Shown here: positions 36,501 through 43,823 of the stretch, piece by piece | How the letters are laid out: each line of letters begins with the position of its first letter | Numbering within the stretch: the first letter of the stretch is position 1 | Assembly (NCBI RefSeq): GCF_004349105.1 | Contig: NZ_SMLB01000026.1 | Span: 1-64,000 of the forward strand | Reading direction: 5' to 3' | Source of the DNA: Jiangella aurantiaca | Lineage (GTDB): Bacteria; Actinomycetota; Actinomycetes; Jiangellales; Jiangellaceae | Length of the DNA stretch: 64,000 bases | Position numbers and translations under genes: made by a program | Notes under the pieces: generated by a model | What the model saw: only the letters and a program-made list of their open reading frames with translations | What the model was told of the DNA's origin: nothing | The model's database searches: none

Positions 36501-36700
36501 TCGGCGACGAACCGGATGCGCCGGGCGTGGTCGGGCAGCAGCCGCCGGGCCGCCTCGACCGCCGGTCGCGCGCTCCAGCCGGCCTCCTCGTACGCGGCCG
36601 GCTCCGCGCTCGCGACCGGTCCGGCGGCGGCCGGCAGCGCTGCCGCCAGTGTCGCCGTCACCAGGGCGAGCGCCACGATGATGCGCCGCACCCGGCTCAC
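33560..36700 (-). CDS. GH89 alpha-N-acetylglucosaminidase (NAGLU-like), secreted
   Basis: The 1046-aa protein starts at GTG 36700, whose TGA overlap (GTGA) with the GH20 gene couples translation. It has a signal peptide ('VRRIIVALALVTATLAAAL') and a NAGLU N-terminal domain ('ARRLLPDHARRIRFV'). The GH89 barrel carries 'FALNDTDDGYTGPYRDWADWERLIDVLALHGVN' in part, 'MCCFPSPVSSSLIEER', 'AMYKMDLLHEGG' and 'AILGWQNNPR', all hallmarks of human-type NAGLU. It ends with an all-helical domain, then about 320 residues of beta-sandwich modules not found in NAGLU ('VTVTNPNEFTAATDVAVEVV', and a laminin-G-like end). It should release alpha-linked GlcNAc outside the cell. Confidence 0.9.
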   Translation of the reverse strand: MSRVRRIIVALALVTATLAAALPAAAGPVASAEPAAYEEAGWSARPAVEAARRLLPDHARRIRFVAEEPGPGGDHYRIAARNGRVEIGGTSPAVLLTGLNAYLGEFAGANVSWTGEQLDLPARLPLPDRELVRPATVTHRFALNDTDDGYTGPYRDWADWERLIDVLALHGVNEVFVPVGAEAVYYDTFQRFGYTADELRAWIPPPAHQPWWLLQNMCCFPSPVSSSLIEERAELGRRIADRLRELGMTPVLPGYFGTVPAGFAARNPGAHVVPQGDWVGFERPGWLDPTGVHFPRVAAEFYRSSRARFGDSAMYKMDLLHEGGTAGDVDVAAASVAVEDALQAARPGAIWAILGWQNNPRPETLAAVDRSRMLIVDGLSDRYDGLDREASWQGTPYAFGSIWNFGGHTTMGANAGVWNERFFAWRDRPGSALDGIAVLPEAGANNPAALDLLTSLAWRDGPVDLDAWFTDWADRRYGGSDPSARAAWRTLGRTAYALPSGDWSEAQDGLFAAEPSLTADRAAEWSPSALRYNAAAFAAALPALLDVAPELRSSSAYAYDLADVARQALANRSRLLLPAIRAAYEAGDLDRFRALTGEWMTLLELVDEVAATNPHWLLGRWLADARSWGADPAEADRLEHDARTLLSVWGTRAGAAAGLTDYANREWSGLVSTYYAPRWRAYFDDLEAALAEDRAPEPIDWYEFGAAWAARTDRLPVAPSGDVHEVAGRVLAHLTEHPLALTASAEADRPVVTTETPARVTVTVTNPNEFTAATDVAVEVVTPDGLTATPVGGGTVPSLPPAGSARLEVDVAVTAPPADLVVRLPVRVTADGVPAAPVAGSVRLLTDDSVEPPYASVSFNDATFGQRGDRFAIVGGGGDLWGGTNEFGTVYREDALTDSTSVTTTVVAQDPTWPWARAGLIARDDLAVQGSAGYANVAVTPGNGCVFSWDANGDGRLDSVSQAPSFAAPVHVRLTRSGSSFVGECSADGLTWTRVGSAALPADAAVDVGVFMSAVNVVSGATGMVEFDGFRIESVSPLVGDAGSAR

Positions 36701-38706
36701 CGGGCCCGGACGACGTCGAATTCGGCCACAGCCGCGAACCGGTTGCTGACGCCGTACTCCGACAGCACCCGCAGCGCGACGTGCCGCGCCTCGGTGGCGG
36801 CGAACGGGACGATGAACTCGGTCCGGTCCTCGGCGAACGTGCCGCTCGCGACCGTCCGCCAGTCCGACCCGTCGGCCGACACCAGCACCTCGAAGTCGCG
36901 GACCTTGCCGTTGACGCCGCCGTCCTGCCGCGGCATGTACCGCACGCCGGCGATCCGCTGCACCGCGCCGAGGTCGACATCGAGCCGGTGCGGCAGCGGT
37001 GTGTCGTAGCGGCTGTGCCAGTGCGTGTACGGGTCGTTGTCGACGGCGTTCACGGCCCGGCCGTCCTCGCCGGCGGTCTCCTCGTCCGACGCGGACGCCG
37101 TCCAGCCGGCCTGGCTGAGCATCCCGGTGTTCGCGCCGATCTCCGAGGCCAGGTCGGCCGGGTCCGGGGTGCCGACGGGGTTGGCGTCGCCCACGCGGTC
37201 GAACCGGTCGAGGAAGGGCCGGACGTCGCCGCCGGGCGCGGCCCAGGTGCGGTCGGCGACGACGGCGAGCGGTCGCCGCGCGAAGTAGTCGACCCAGCCG
37301 ACCGGCAGCTGCTGCGTCCGGTCGGACCAGCGGGCGACGTGGTAGCCGAGCACGCCGTCGATGTCCCAGAACGGATAGTCGCGGTAGGTCGTGCGCACGT
37401 CGAAGAATCCATACGAGCCGGGCGCCGCGCCGAAGCCGGGGCTCACGTAGAGCGGGCCGTCCTGGACGCCGATCGTGCGGTAGCCCTGCGCGACCCGGCC
37501 GGCCGGCGGGCTGAGCCACTCGTTGACGACGACGCGCGTGGGCGGATCGATGCTGGTCGGCTGCTGGAAGTCCCACCACTGCCACAGCTGGGTGGTCTTG
37601 CCGGCGGCGTAAACCATCTCGTCGAGCTCGGTGATGTACTCGACCAGCACGTCGCCGACGTACGGGTAGCCGCGTTCGTGCTGGTAGGCGGCCAGCTCCG
37701 GGCAGGCCTCCTGCGCCGGCCGCAGCGGGACCTCGTCGGTGCCGATGTGCAGGTACGGGCTGTCGAAGATGGCCGCGACCTCGGCCACGAGCCGGCGGGA
37801 GAACTCCCGAGTCGCCGGCTTCGTGTAGTCCAGCGTCCAGCCGCCGCGGTCCGAGCCCTCCCAGCTGTTGTTCGGGCGCGACATGGTCTCGCACTGGAAC
37901 GCGAGGTCCGGGCGCGCGGCGCTGATCGCGGCGGCGTGTCCGGGCAGATCGATCTCCGGGACGATCGTGACCCCGTAGGTCGCCGCGTACGCCTCGAGGT
38001 CTCGCAGCTCGGCCTTGGTGTAGTGCTGCGGCGAGACGATCTCCGGGTAGAGCTCGCTCTCGACCCGGAACCCGTTCCAGTCGGACAGGTGCAGGTGGAA
38101 CGTGTTGAGTTTGAACCACGCCTGCTGCCGGATCTGCTGCTTGAGGTAGTCGACCGGGAAGTACTTGCGGCCGACGTCGAGCATCTGGCCGCGGTCGGCG
38201 AACGTCGGCCAGTCGACGGCGGTGCCGCGAGCCACCATCCCCGCGGCGTCGGAGGTCCGCAGCGCCTGCAGCAGCGTCCGAGTGCCGTAGAACGCGCCGT
38301 CGCGGGCGCCAGCGGCGATGGTGACCGTCTCGCCGACCTCGAGCCGGTAGCCCTCGTCGCCGACGTCGCCCGCCAGGCCGGCGTCGAGGTCGAGCCGGAT
38401 GTCGTGCGGCCGCGCCGGTGCGCTGACGATCCGGGGCCGCGGTATGCCCTCCTGCTCGGCCAGCTCGTCGGCGAGCAGCCGCGCCAGCGGGTGCAGTTCG
38501 CGGCTGTCGCGCGGGTCGACGACGATGCGCGAGCCGGGCACCAGCTCCCAGCTCCCGGCGCCGCCGGTCCAGTGGCGGATCGCGGGGACGGTGACCGGTG
38601 CTGGATTTCCAGGCTCAGCGGGGGCGGGTGCCGCGCTCACCAGGAGGCCGGCGAGCGGGCCGAGGACGGCGGCGGACAGGACGAGGCGCGCTGGACGGGG
38701 AACCAT
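36697..38706 (-). CDS. GH20 beta-N-acetylhexosaminidase with F5/8-type C domain, secreted
   Basis: The 669-aa protein has a signal peptide (to about residue 28), the GH20b domain ('RLEVGETVTIAAGARDGAFYGTRTLLQ' in part) and the catalytic barrel with 'GQMLDVGRKYFPVDYLKQQI', 'VPEIDLPGHA' and the catalytic pair Asp324-Glu325 in 'HIGTDEVP'. 'VNEWLSPP' replaces the common W-x-E region. The C-terminal part (about 535-669, 'DNDPYTHWHSRYD', 'VLSEYGVSNRFAAVAEFDVV') is an F5/8-type C carbohydrate-binding domain. It removes terminal beta-GlcNAc or GalNAc. It is first in a two-gene operon with GH89 and has a recognisable promoter at 38728-38774. Confidence 0.93.
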   Translation of the reverse strand: MVPRPARLVLSAAVLGPLAGLLVSAAPAPAEPGNPAPVTVPAIRHWTGGAGSWELVPGSRIVVDPRDSRELHPLARLLADELAEQEGIPRPRIVSAPARPHDIRLDLDAGLAGDVGDEGYRLEVGETVTIAAGARDGAFYGTRTLLQALRTSDAAGMVARGTAVDWPTFADRGQMLDVGRKYFPVDYLKQQIRQQAWFKLNTFHLHLSDWNGFRVESELYPEIVSPQHYTKAELRDLEAYAATYGVTIVPEIDLPGHAAAISAARPDLAFQCETMSRPNNSWEGSDRGGWTLDYTKPATREFSRRLVAEVAAIFDSPYLHIGTDEVPLRPAQEACPELAAYQHERGYPYVGDVLVEYITELDEMVYAAGKTTQLWQWWDFQQPTSIDPPTRVVVNEWLSPPAGRVAQGYRTIGVQDGPLYVSPGFGAAPGSYGFFDVRTTYRDYPFWDIDGVLGYHVARWSDRTQQLPVGWVDYFARRPLAVVADRTWAAPGGDVRPFLDRFDRVGDANPVGTPDPADLASEIGANTGMLSQAGWTASASDEETAGEDGRAVNAVDNDPYTHWHSRYDTPLPHRLDVDLGAVQRIAGVRYMPRQDGGVNGKVRDFEVLVSADGSDWRTVASGTFAEDRTEFIVPFAATEARHVALRVLSEYGVSNRFAAVAEFDVVRAR

Positions 38707-38727
38707 CGGCTACTCCTGACGATCGAT

Positions 38728-38774
38728 TCTGATCGAATTGACGGGAGAATAGCCAGATTCACGCACAAAGCCAA
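38728..38774 (-). promoter_or_regulatory. Promoter and candidate operator of the GH20-GH89 operon
   Basis: On the minus strand -35 TTGGCT (38769-38774) and -10 TATTCT (38746-38751) are separated by exactly 17 bp. Just downstream of the expected start point lies ATTCGATCAGA (complement of TCTGATCGAAT), followed by ATCGATC. A repressor bound there would block transcription; the DeoR protein of the locus is the obvious candidate. Confidence 0.55.
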
Positions 38775-38788
38775 GAGTCGTCCGGTCG

Positions 38789-39625
38789 TCAGGCGGCGAG
38801 CAGCACCCCGAGCAGCCGTGCGGTCTCGGCCGCCAGCGCGTCGCGGCCGGCGGCGATGTAGCGGCGCGGGTCGACCAGCCCCGGGTCGCCGGCCAGCCGG
38901 TCGCGGACCGCGGCCGTGAACACCGCGTTGAGGTGGGTGGCGATGTTGACCTTCGTCATCCCGGCGGCGACCGCCTTGGTCAGCTCCGCGTCCGGCACGC
39001 CGGACGAGCCGTGCAACACCAGCGGGACCGGCACCGCGGCGCGCAGTTCGGCGATCAGCCCGTGGTCGACGACGGCGTCGCGGGTGCGCATGGCGTGCGA
39101 CGTGCCGACGGCGACGGCGAGCGCGTCGACGCCGGTCGCGGCCACGAACGCCGCCGCCTCGGCGGGATCGGTGCGGGCGCCGGGCGCGTGCACGCCGTCC
39201 TTGCCGCCTACCTCGCCCAGCTCGGCCTCGACGGCGACGCCACGGGCGTGACAGTGCTCGACGACCGCGCGGGTGGCCGCGACGTTCTCCTCGTACGGCA
39301 GCGCCGACGCGTCGAACATGACGCTGCCGATACCCAGCTCGACCGCCTCGTGCACGAGCGCTGGATCTTCGGCATGGTCCAGGTGCACGACGACGGGAAC
39401 GGACGCCGCCCGGGCGACCGCCAGCGTCGCGGCGGCGATCGGCGCGAGGGCACCGTGGTAGCGCACGCAGTTCTGGCTGAGCTGGAGCACGACGGGCGTG
39501 CCGGCCCGCTCCGCGCCGGCGACCAGCCCCTCGGCGTGCTCGAGCAGGATCACGTTGAATGCTCCGACGCCGCCGGCACGGGCGGCGGCGGTGTCGAGCA
39601 GGGTGGTCATCGAGGTCAGCGTCAT
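38789..39625 (-). CDS. Class II ketose-bisphosphate aldolase (tagatose/fructose-bisphosphate type)
   Basis: The 278-aa protein has the class II aldolase layout: 'VGAFNVILLEHAEGLVAGAE', zinc ligand region 'VVVHLDHAEDP', 'VMFDASALPYEENVA', 'VEAELGEVGGKDG', 'AVAVGTSHA' and 'VLHGSSGVPDAEL'. The ATG at 39625 overlaps the PfkB stop (ATGA); a second in-frame ATG lies 15 bases in. The short form, and the operon with a PfkB kinase, ROK kinase and AgaS-like isomerase, favour tagatose-1,6-bisphosphate cleavage to DHAP and glyceraldehyde 3-phosphate (KbaY/AgaY role) over glycolytic fructose-bisphosphate aldolase. It is cytoplasmic and is the last gene of the four-gene operon. Confidence 0.88.
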   Translation of the reverse strand: MTLTSMTTLLDTAAARAGGVGAFNVILLEHAEGLVAGAERAGTPVVLQLSQNCVRYHGALAPIAAATLAVARAASVPVVVHLDHAEDPALVHEAVELGIGSVMFDASALPYEENVAATRAVVEHCHARGVAVEAELGEVGGKDGVHAPGARTDPAEAAAFVAATGVDALAVAVGTSHAMRTRDAVVDHGLIAELRAAVPVPLVLHGSSGVPDAELTKAVAAGMTKVNIATHLNAVFTAAVRDRLAGDPGLVDPRRYIAAGRDALAAETARLLGVLLAA

Positions 39626-40539
39626 CCGACTCGCTCCGCGTGCAGGGTGGGCAGGAACCGTGCGTAGCCGGCGAGGTCGACCTCGCCGGCGGCCGCGGTG
39701 AGAACGGCGGCCGCCCCGAGCGCCGCGGCGTCGGCGAGGACGTCCGGCCAGGGCGCGCCGGTCATCAGACCGCGGACGAGCGCGGCGACGGTGGCGTCGC
39801 CGGCGCCGGTCGGGTTGCCGCTGAGCCCCGGGACGGCCGCCACCCGCCAGACCTCGTCGCCGGCGAGTCCCAGCAGGCCAGCGGCGCCCTGCGACACGAC
39901 CACGCGGTCGGCGCCCAGAGTCAGCAGCCGGCGGGCGGCGTCCAGGGTCGCGCCGGGGACGGCGGCGGCGAGCTCCTCGGCGTTCGGCTTGAGCAGCGCC
40001 GGGCCGGCTCCGGCGGCGGCCAGCAGGGCCGGCCCGGAGGTGTCGGCGACAGCCGGGACGCCGGCGGCGCGGGCGGCCGCGAGCAGCCGCGGCAGCAGGT
40101 CGTCCGGCGCACCGGCGGGCAGGCTGCCGGAGACGACCAGCGCGGCGGCGCCGGCCAGCTCCTCCGTCACCGCCGCGACGACGGCGGACCACTCGGCCTG
40201 CGACAGGGGGCGGCCGGGCTCGTTGAGCGCGGTGGCCGCGCCGGAGTCGTCGACGACTGTGACGGTGCGGCGTGTCGCGGCGGCGACCGGCACCGTCCGC
40301 ACGGGGAGTCCGGCGTCCGCCAGCGCGTCGGCCAACCATCGGCCGCCCGGCCCGCCCAGCGGCGCGACGACGACCGCCGGGACGCCGAGCGCGTGCAGCA
40401 CGCGGGCCACGTTGACGCCCTTGCCGCCGGGGCGTTCCAGCACGTCGGCCGCCCGATGGCTGGCTCCGGGCGTCAGCTCGGGCACCCGGTAGGTGACGTC
40501 GATCGCCGGGTTGGGCGTGACGCAGACGACCCGGCTCAC
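39622..40539 (-). CDS. PfkB-family 1-phosphofructokinase / tagatose-6-phosphate kinase
   Basis: The 305-aa protein starts at GTG 40539 with 'VCVTPNPAIDVTYRVPEL' and contains 'ERPGGKGVNVARVLHALG', 'VSGSLPAG', 'LKPNAEEL' and the catalytic 'GNPTGAGDATVAALVRG' (G-A-G-D with Asp as base). These match the FruK/LacC branch of the PfkB family. In this operon tagatose-6-phosphate is the likely substrate, giving tagatose-1,6-bisphosphate for the next gene's aldolase; fructose 1-phosphate cannot be excluded. It overlaps its neighbours by 4 bases on each side. Confidence 0.88.
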   Translation of the reverse strand: MSRVVCVTPNPAIDVTYRVPELTPGASHRAADVLERPGGKGVNVARVLHALGVPAVVVAPLGGPGGRWLADALADAGLPVRTVPVAAATRRTVTVVDDSGAATALNEPGRPLSQAEWSAVVAAVTEELAGAAALVVSGSLPAGAPDDLLPRLLAAARAAGVPAVADTSGPALLAAAGAGPALLKPNAEELAAAVPGATLDAARRLLTLGADRVVVSQGAAGLLGLAGDEVWRVAAVPGLSGNPTGAGDATVAALVRGLMTGAPWPDVLADAAALGAAAVLTAAAGEVDLAGYARFLPTLHAERVG

Positions 40540-41441
40540 GCGACCAGCTCCCTTGCCAGCAGGCCGGCACCGACGCAGCCGGCGCGGTCGCCCAGCTCGG
40601 CGCCGACGAGGCGCGGCGGCCGCTGGAACGTCAGCCGCGCGGCCAGTCGTCCGGCCAGCGGCCGCAGCACCAGTTCGGGCGACTCGCCCATCCCGCCGCC
40701 GATGGCCACGACCGACGGCGCCACGACGCCGGTGAGCAGCGACAACCCGTACGCCAGCGCATCCAGCGCGTCGTCCCAGACCGCGACCGCGGCCGGGTCG
40801 CCACGGCGGACCAGCTCGGCGACGTCGCGGCTACCGGCGACCGGCGTGCCGGTCGCGGCGGAGTACCGGCGGGCGACGGCGGCGGCCGAGGCGATCGCCT
40901 CCAGGCAGCCGTGGCCGCCGCAGGCACACGGAAGGTCGTGGCCGACGTCGACGTGACCGACCTCGCCGGCATATCCGTCGCCGGAGAACACCCGGCCGTC
41001 GAGGATCAGCGCCGCCGCGATGCCGGTCCCGACCGGCAGGAACACCGCGTTCCGCGCGCCCCGGCAGGCGCCGGCGCGATGCTCGGCCAGCCCACCCGCA
41101 CGCACGTCGTGCCCCACCGCGACGGGACAGCCCAGCCGCGACGCGAGCAGGTCGCGCAGCGGCACGTCCCGCCAGCTCAGGTTCCCGGCGCGCACCGCGA
41201 CCCCGGCGGCGTCGTCGACGATGCCCGGCACGACGACGCCGACGGCGGCCGGCCGCCCGCCGTCACTCAGCCGCCGGACGATCGCCTCGACGGCGTCGAG
41301 CACCGGCGCCCCGTCGGACCCGGCCGGCGGCGTAGTGGTCCGGTCGACCGGGCCGAGGCGGCCGTCGGCGCCGAGCACCCCCGCCTTGATCGACGTGCCG
41401 CCGACGTCGACGGCGACCACGCGCCCGGCCACGTCAGCCAC
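40536..41441 (-). CDS. ROK-family sugar kinase
   Basis: The 301-aa protein has the ATP-binding start 'VVAVDVGGTSIKAGVLG' and the ROK zinc-site motif 'CACGGHGCLEA' with upstream 'GEVGHVDVGHD'. It lacks the N-terminal helix-turn-helix of ROK repressors, so it is a kinase. In context it would phosphorylate GalNAc or GlcNAc (AgaK/NagK role) after import. Start is GTG 41441, overlapping the SIS gene by 8 bases; a GTG nine bases downstream is also possible. Its stop overlaps the PfkB start. Confidence 0.88.
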   Translation of the reverse strand: MADVAGRVVAVDVGGTSIKAGVLGADGRLGPVDRTTTPPAGSDGAPVLDAVEAIVRRLSDGGRPAAVGVVVPGIVDDAAGVAVRAGNLSWRDVPLRDLLASRLGCPVAVGHDVRAGGLAEHRAGACRGARNAVFLPVGTGIAAALILDGRVFSGDGYAGEVGHVDVGHDLPCACGGHGCLEAIASAAAVARRYSAATGTPVAGSRDVAELVRRGDPAAVAVWDDALDALAYGLSLLTGVVAPSVVAIGGGMGESPELVLRPLAGRLAARLTFQRPPRLVGAELGDRAGCVGAGLLARELVA

Positions 41442-42330
41442 CCGGCAGGACGACCGAGCGGGTGAGGTGCCGGGGCTGGTCGGCGTCCAGGCCGCGCGCC
41501 TCGGCCAGGCCGACCGCGAGCCGCTGCGCCATCACCAGCTGCGCCAGCGGGTCGAGCTCACTGGTCACGAACGTGGCGCCGGTGGCCTCGACGTCGTCGG
41601 CCAGCCCGGCCGGCGGTGGACCGAACGACCACACCAGCCGACCCGGCTCGGCGATCGAGATGGGGCCGTGCCGGTAGTCCATGGCGGGGTACGCCTCTGC
41701 CCAGAACTGCGCCGACTCGCGCAGCTTCAACGCTGCCTCGTGCGCCAGCCCGACCGTCCAGCCCCGCCCGACGAACGTCGCCTGCTCGATGTCGGTCAGC
41801 CCGTCCAGCGGCTCGGCCAGCGCCTTCTCAGCGTCGGCGACCACCGGCCCGAGGTCGTGCCCGAGGTGGGCGCGCAGCAGCGCCAGCACACTGGTCGCAG
41901 ACCGGGTCTGCACGACCGCTCGCTCGTCGGCGAAGTCGAGGACGACGGCCTCGCCGGCGGCGTCGACGGCCGGGGAGCCGGCGGAGGCCGTGAGCACGAC
42001 GGTGCGCGGTGCGCGGGCGCCAGCGGACGCGACCGCCGCCAGCAGGCCGAGCACCTCGGTGGTCGTGCCGGACCGGGTGATCGCGACGACGGCGTCGTAG
42101 CCGCGGCCGATCGGCGTCTCGGACGCGGGGAACGCGTCGGTCTCACCGAGGCCGGCCTGCTCGCGCAGCGCCGCGTACGCCATGGCCACGAACCACGACG
42201 TGCCGCAGCCGACGACGGCGATCCGCTCGCCCGGTGCCGGGAGCACCCGGCGGGCGTCGTCGAGCAGGTCGGCGGCGCGGACCCAGCAGGCCGGCTGACT
42301 GGCGATCTCCGCCCTGACGTGTTCGGTCAT
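41434..42330 (-). CDS. SIS-domain sugar isomerase/deaminase, AgaS-like
   Basis: The 298-aa protein has two SIS folds: 'RIAVVGCGTSWFVAMAYAAL' with 'VVAITRSGTTTEVLGLLAAV', and 'TFVGRGWTVGLAHEAALKLRES' with 'MDYRHGPISIAEPG'. The opening 'EIASQPACWVRAADLL' resembles AgaS and the isomerase half of GlmS; there is no glutaminase domain, so it deaminates or isomerises rather than makes hexosamine. With the PfkB kinase and aldolase, the likely reaction is galactosamine-6-phosphate to tagatose-6-phosphate plus ammonia. A deacetylase (NagA/AgaA) is not in the window and must come from elsewhere. It heads the four-gene operon. Confidence 0.85.
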   Translation of the reverse strand: MTEHVRAEIASQPACWVRAADLLDDARRVLPAPGERIAVVGCGTSWFVAMAYAALREQAGLGETDAFPASETPIGRGYDAVVAITRSGTTTEVLGLLAAVASAGARAPRTVVLTASAGSPAVDAAGEAVVLDFADERAVVQTRSATSVLALLRAHLGHDLGPVVADAEKALAEPLDGLTDIEQATFVGRGWTVGLAHEAALKLRESAQFWAEAYPAMDYRHGPISIAEPGRLVWSFGPPPAGLADDVEATGATFVTSELDPLAQLVMAQRLAVGLAEARGLDADQPRHLTRSVVLPGG

Positions 42331-42370
42331 GGATGTGTGTCCCCTCTCGTGCGGCCGACCCGGCGCCTGC

Positions 42371-42387
42371 ATCATATCGACCGAATC
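42371..42387 (-). promoter_or_regulatory. -10 and candidate operator for the SIS-ROK-PfkB-aldolase operon
   Basis: On the minus strand GATTCGGTC (complement GACCGAATC, 42379-42387) runs into TATGAT (42371-42376), a near-consensus -10. The first motif resembles TCTGATCGAAT before the GH20 and GH109-like genes. No clear -35 was found. CAATCG occurs twice more just upstream (42390-42420). Confidence 0.4.
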
Positions 42388-42457
42388 ACTCGGCAATCGC
42401 TCAAACTCAATCGGCCTCGGTCACATCCGGTCAAAGTCGCGTTCGCGTCGCGGGCTG

Positions 42458-42486
42458 TTGACATGGTTTGTGACGGCCGCCACGAT
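42458..42486 (+). promoter_or_regulatory. Putative promoter of the sugar importer operon
   Basis: TTGACA (42458-42463), 17-bp spacer, CACGAT (42481-42486). The -35 is perfect, the -10 weak, so activation or tight repression is plausible. The solute-binding protein starts 87 bases downstream. Confidence 0.45.
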
Positions 42487-42518
42487 GGGTATCCGCATCG
42501 ACAGATTGTGCGCGAAAC

Positions 42519-42533
42519 ATGCGTGAAACGCAT
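42519..42533. promoter_or_regulatory. Palindrome ATGCGT-GAA-ACGCAT upstream of the importer operon
   Basis: A perfect 6-bp inverted repeat with 3-bp spacer, centred 47 bases before the solute-binding-protein start and about 40 bp downstream of the putative -10. Its place in the leader suits a repressor. The regulator is unknown; the DeoR protein at the end of this operon is a candidate. Confidence 0.45.
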
Positions 42534-42572
42534 ACAAACAATCATCGCGGTGAGCGGACCTGGAGGGCGGAC

Positions 42573-43823
42573 ATGAGACGACTGGTGTCCTTGACGGCGG
42601 CAGCGGTGGCGGCTGGACTCACGCTCACGGCGTGCGGGTTCGGCGGCGACGACGGCGGGAGCGGCGGATCGGCCGAGGACGGTGGCTCGACCACCCTCGA
42701 TCTGCTGGTCCCGCAGTACAGCGATGGGACGACGGCGCTGTGGGAGGAGATCATCGCGTCGTTCGAGGACGCGAACCCCGACGTCACGGTGAATCTCGAG
42801 GTGCAGTCGTGGGACAACATCAACGACGTCATCCGCACCAAGGTGCAGGCCGGTGAGGCGCCGGACATCCTGAACATCGACGCGTTCAGCGGGTTCGCCA
42901 AGGACGACCTGCTCTACCCGGCCGAGGACGTCGTTTCCGAGGACACGTTCGCCGATTTCCAGGAGTCGTTCATCGAGAACGCCTCGCTGGACGGCACCGT
43001 CTACGGCCTGCCGATGATCGCGTCGGCGCGGGCACTGTTCTACAACGAGGACCTGCTCGCCCAGGCCGGTGTCCCCGAGCCGCCGGCCACCTGGGACGAC
43101 CTACTGGCCGCGGCCACGGCGGTCACAGGCCTGGGCACCGGCGTCTACGGGTACGGGATGCCGCTGGGCAGCGAGGAGGCCCAGGCCGAGACGTCGATCT
43201 GGACGTTCGGTGGCGGCGGGTCCTGGACCGACGGCGACGCCATCACCGTCGACACGCCAGAGAACCTGGCGGCGGTGGAGTTCATGAAGCAGCTGATCGA
43301 CGCCGGCGCCACCCAGCCGGACCCGGGCGCCACCGACCGCACCCCGATGCTGGACGTGTTCATCCAGGGCCAGATCGCCATGGCCGTCGGTCTGCCGCCG
43401 ACGATCGGGCAGATCGAGGAACGCAGCCCCGACCTCGACTACGGCATCGCGCCGGTCCCGACGCAGGACGGGTCACCGGTGACGCTCGGCGTCGCCGACC
43501 ACCTGATGGCGTTCCGCAACGACGACGACAAGCAGGACGCGATCCGGGCCTTCCTCGACCACTTCTTCTCCACCGACGTGTACCTGACCTTCGTCGACAC
43601 TGAGGGGTTCCTGCCCACCACGAAGTCCGGCGCGGAGGGCACCGCCAACGCCGAGCGGTTCGCCGACTTCCTCGCGCTGCTCCCGGACGCGAAGTTCTAC
43701 CCGAGCACCAACGAGGCGTGGGCGGCCACGCAAGGTGCGCTGCAGAGCCTGGTCGGGCAGATCCAGACCCAGGACGCCGCGAGCGTGTTGCAGCAGATCC
43801 AGGCCAGCGCCGACAACGCATGA
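42573..43823 (+). CDS. Sugar ABC transporter substrate-binding lipoprotein
   Basis: The 416-aa protein starts at ATG 42573 behind GGAGGG. It has a lipoprotein signal with lipobox 'LTLTAC' (Cys at about residue 22), then a Gly/Ser/Asp linker and a family 1 solute-binding fold ('TLDLLVPQYSDGTTALWEEIIASFEDANPDVTVNLE' in part, 'PMIASARALFYNEDLLAQAGV', 'GVADHLMAFRNDDDKQDAIRAFLD' in part). It should capture oligosaccharides or amino sugars at the outer face of the membrane. It overlaps the first permease gene by 4 bases. Context suggests a HexNAc-containing ligand. Confidence 0.92.
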   Translation: MRRLVSLTAAAVAAGLTLTACGFGGDDGGSGGSAEDGGSTTLDLLVPQYSDGTTALWEEIIASFEDANPDVTVNLEVQSWDNINDVIRTKVQAGEAPDILNIDAFSGFAKDDLLYPAEDVVSEDTFADFQESFIENASLDGTVYGLPMIASARALFYNEDLLAQAGVPEPPATWDDLLAAATAVTGLGTGVYGYGMPLGSEEAQAETSIWTFGGGGSWTDGDAITVDTPENLAAVEFMKQLIDAGATQPDPGATDRTPMLDVFIQGQIAMAVGLPPTIGQIEERSPDLDYGIAPVPTQDGSPVTLGVADHLMAFRNDDDKQDAIRAFLDHFFSTDVYLTFVDTEGFLPTTKSGAEGTANAERFADFLALLPDAKFYPSTNEAWAATQGALQSLVGQIQTQDAASVLQQIQASADNA

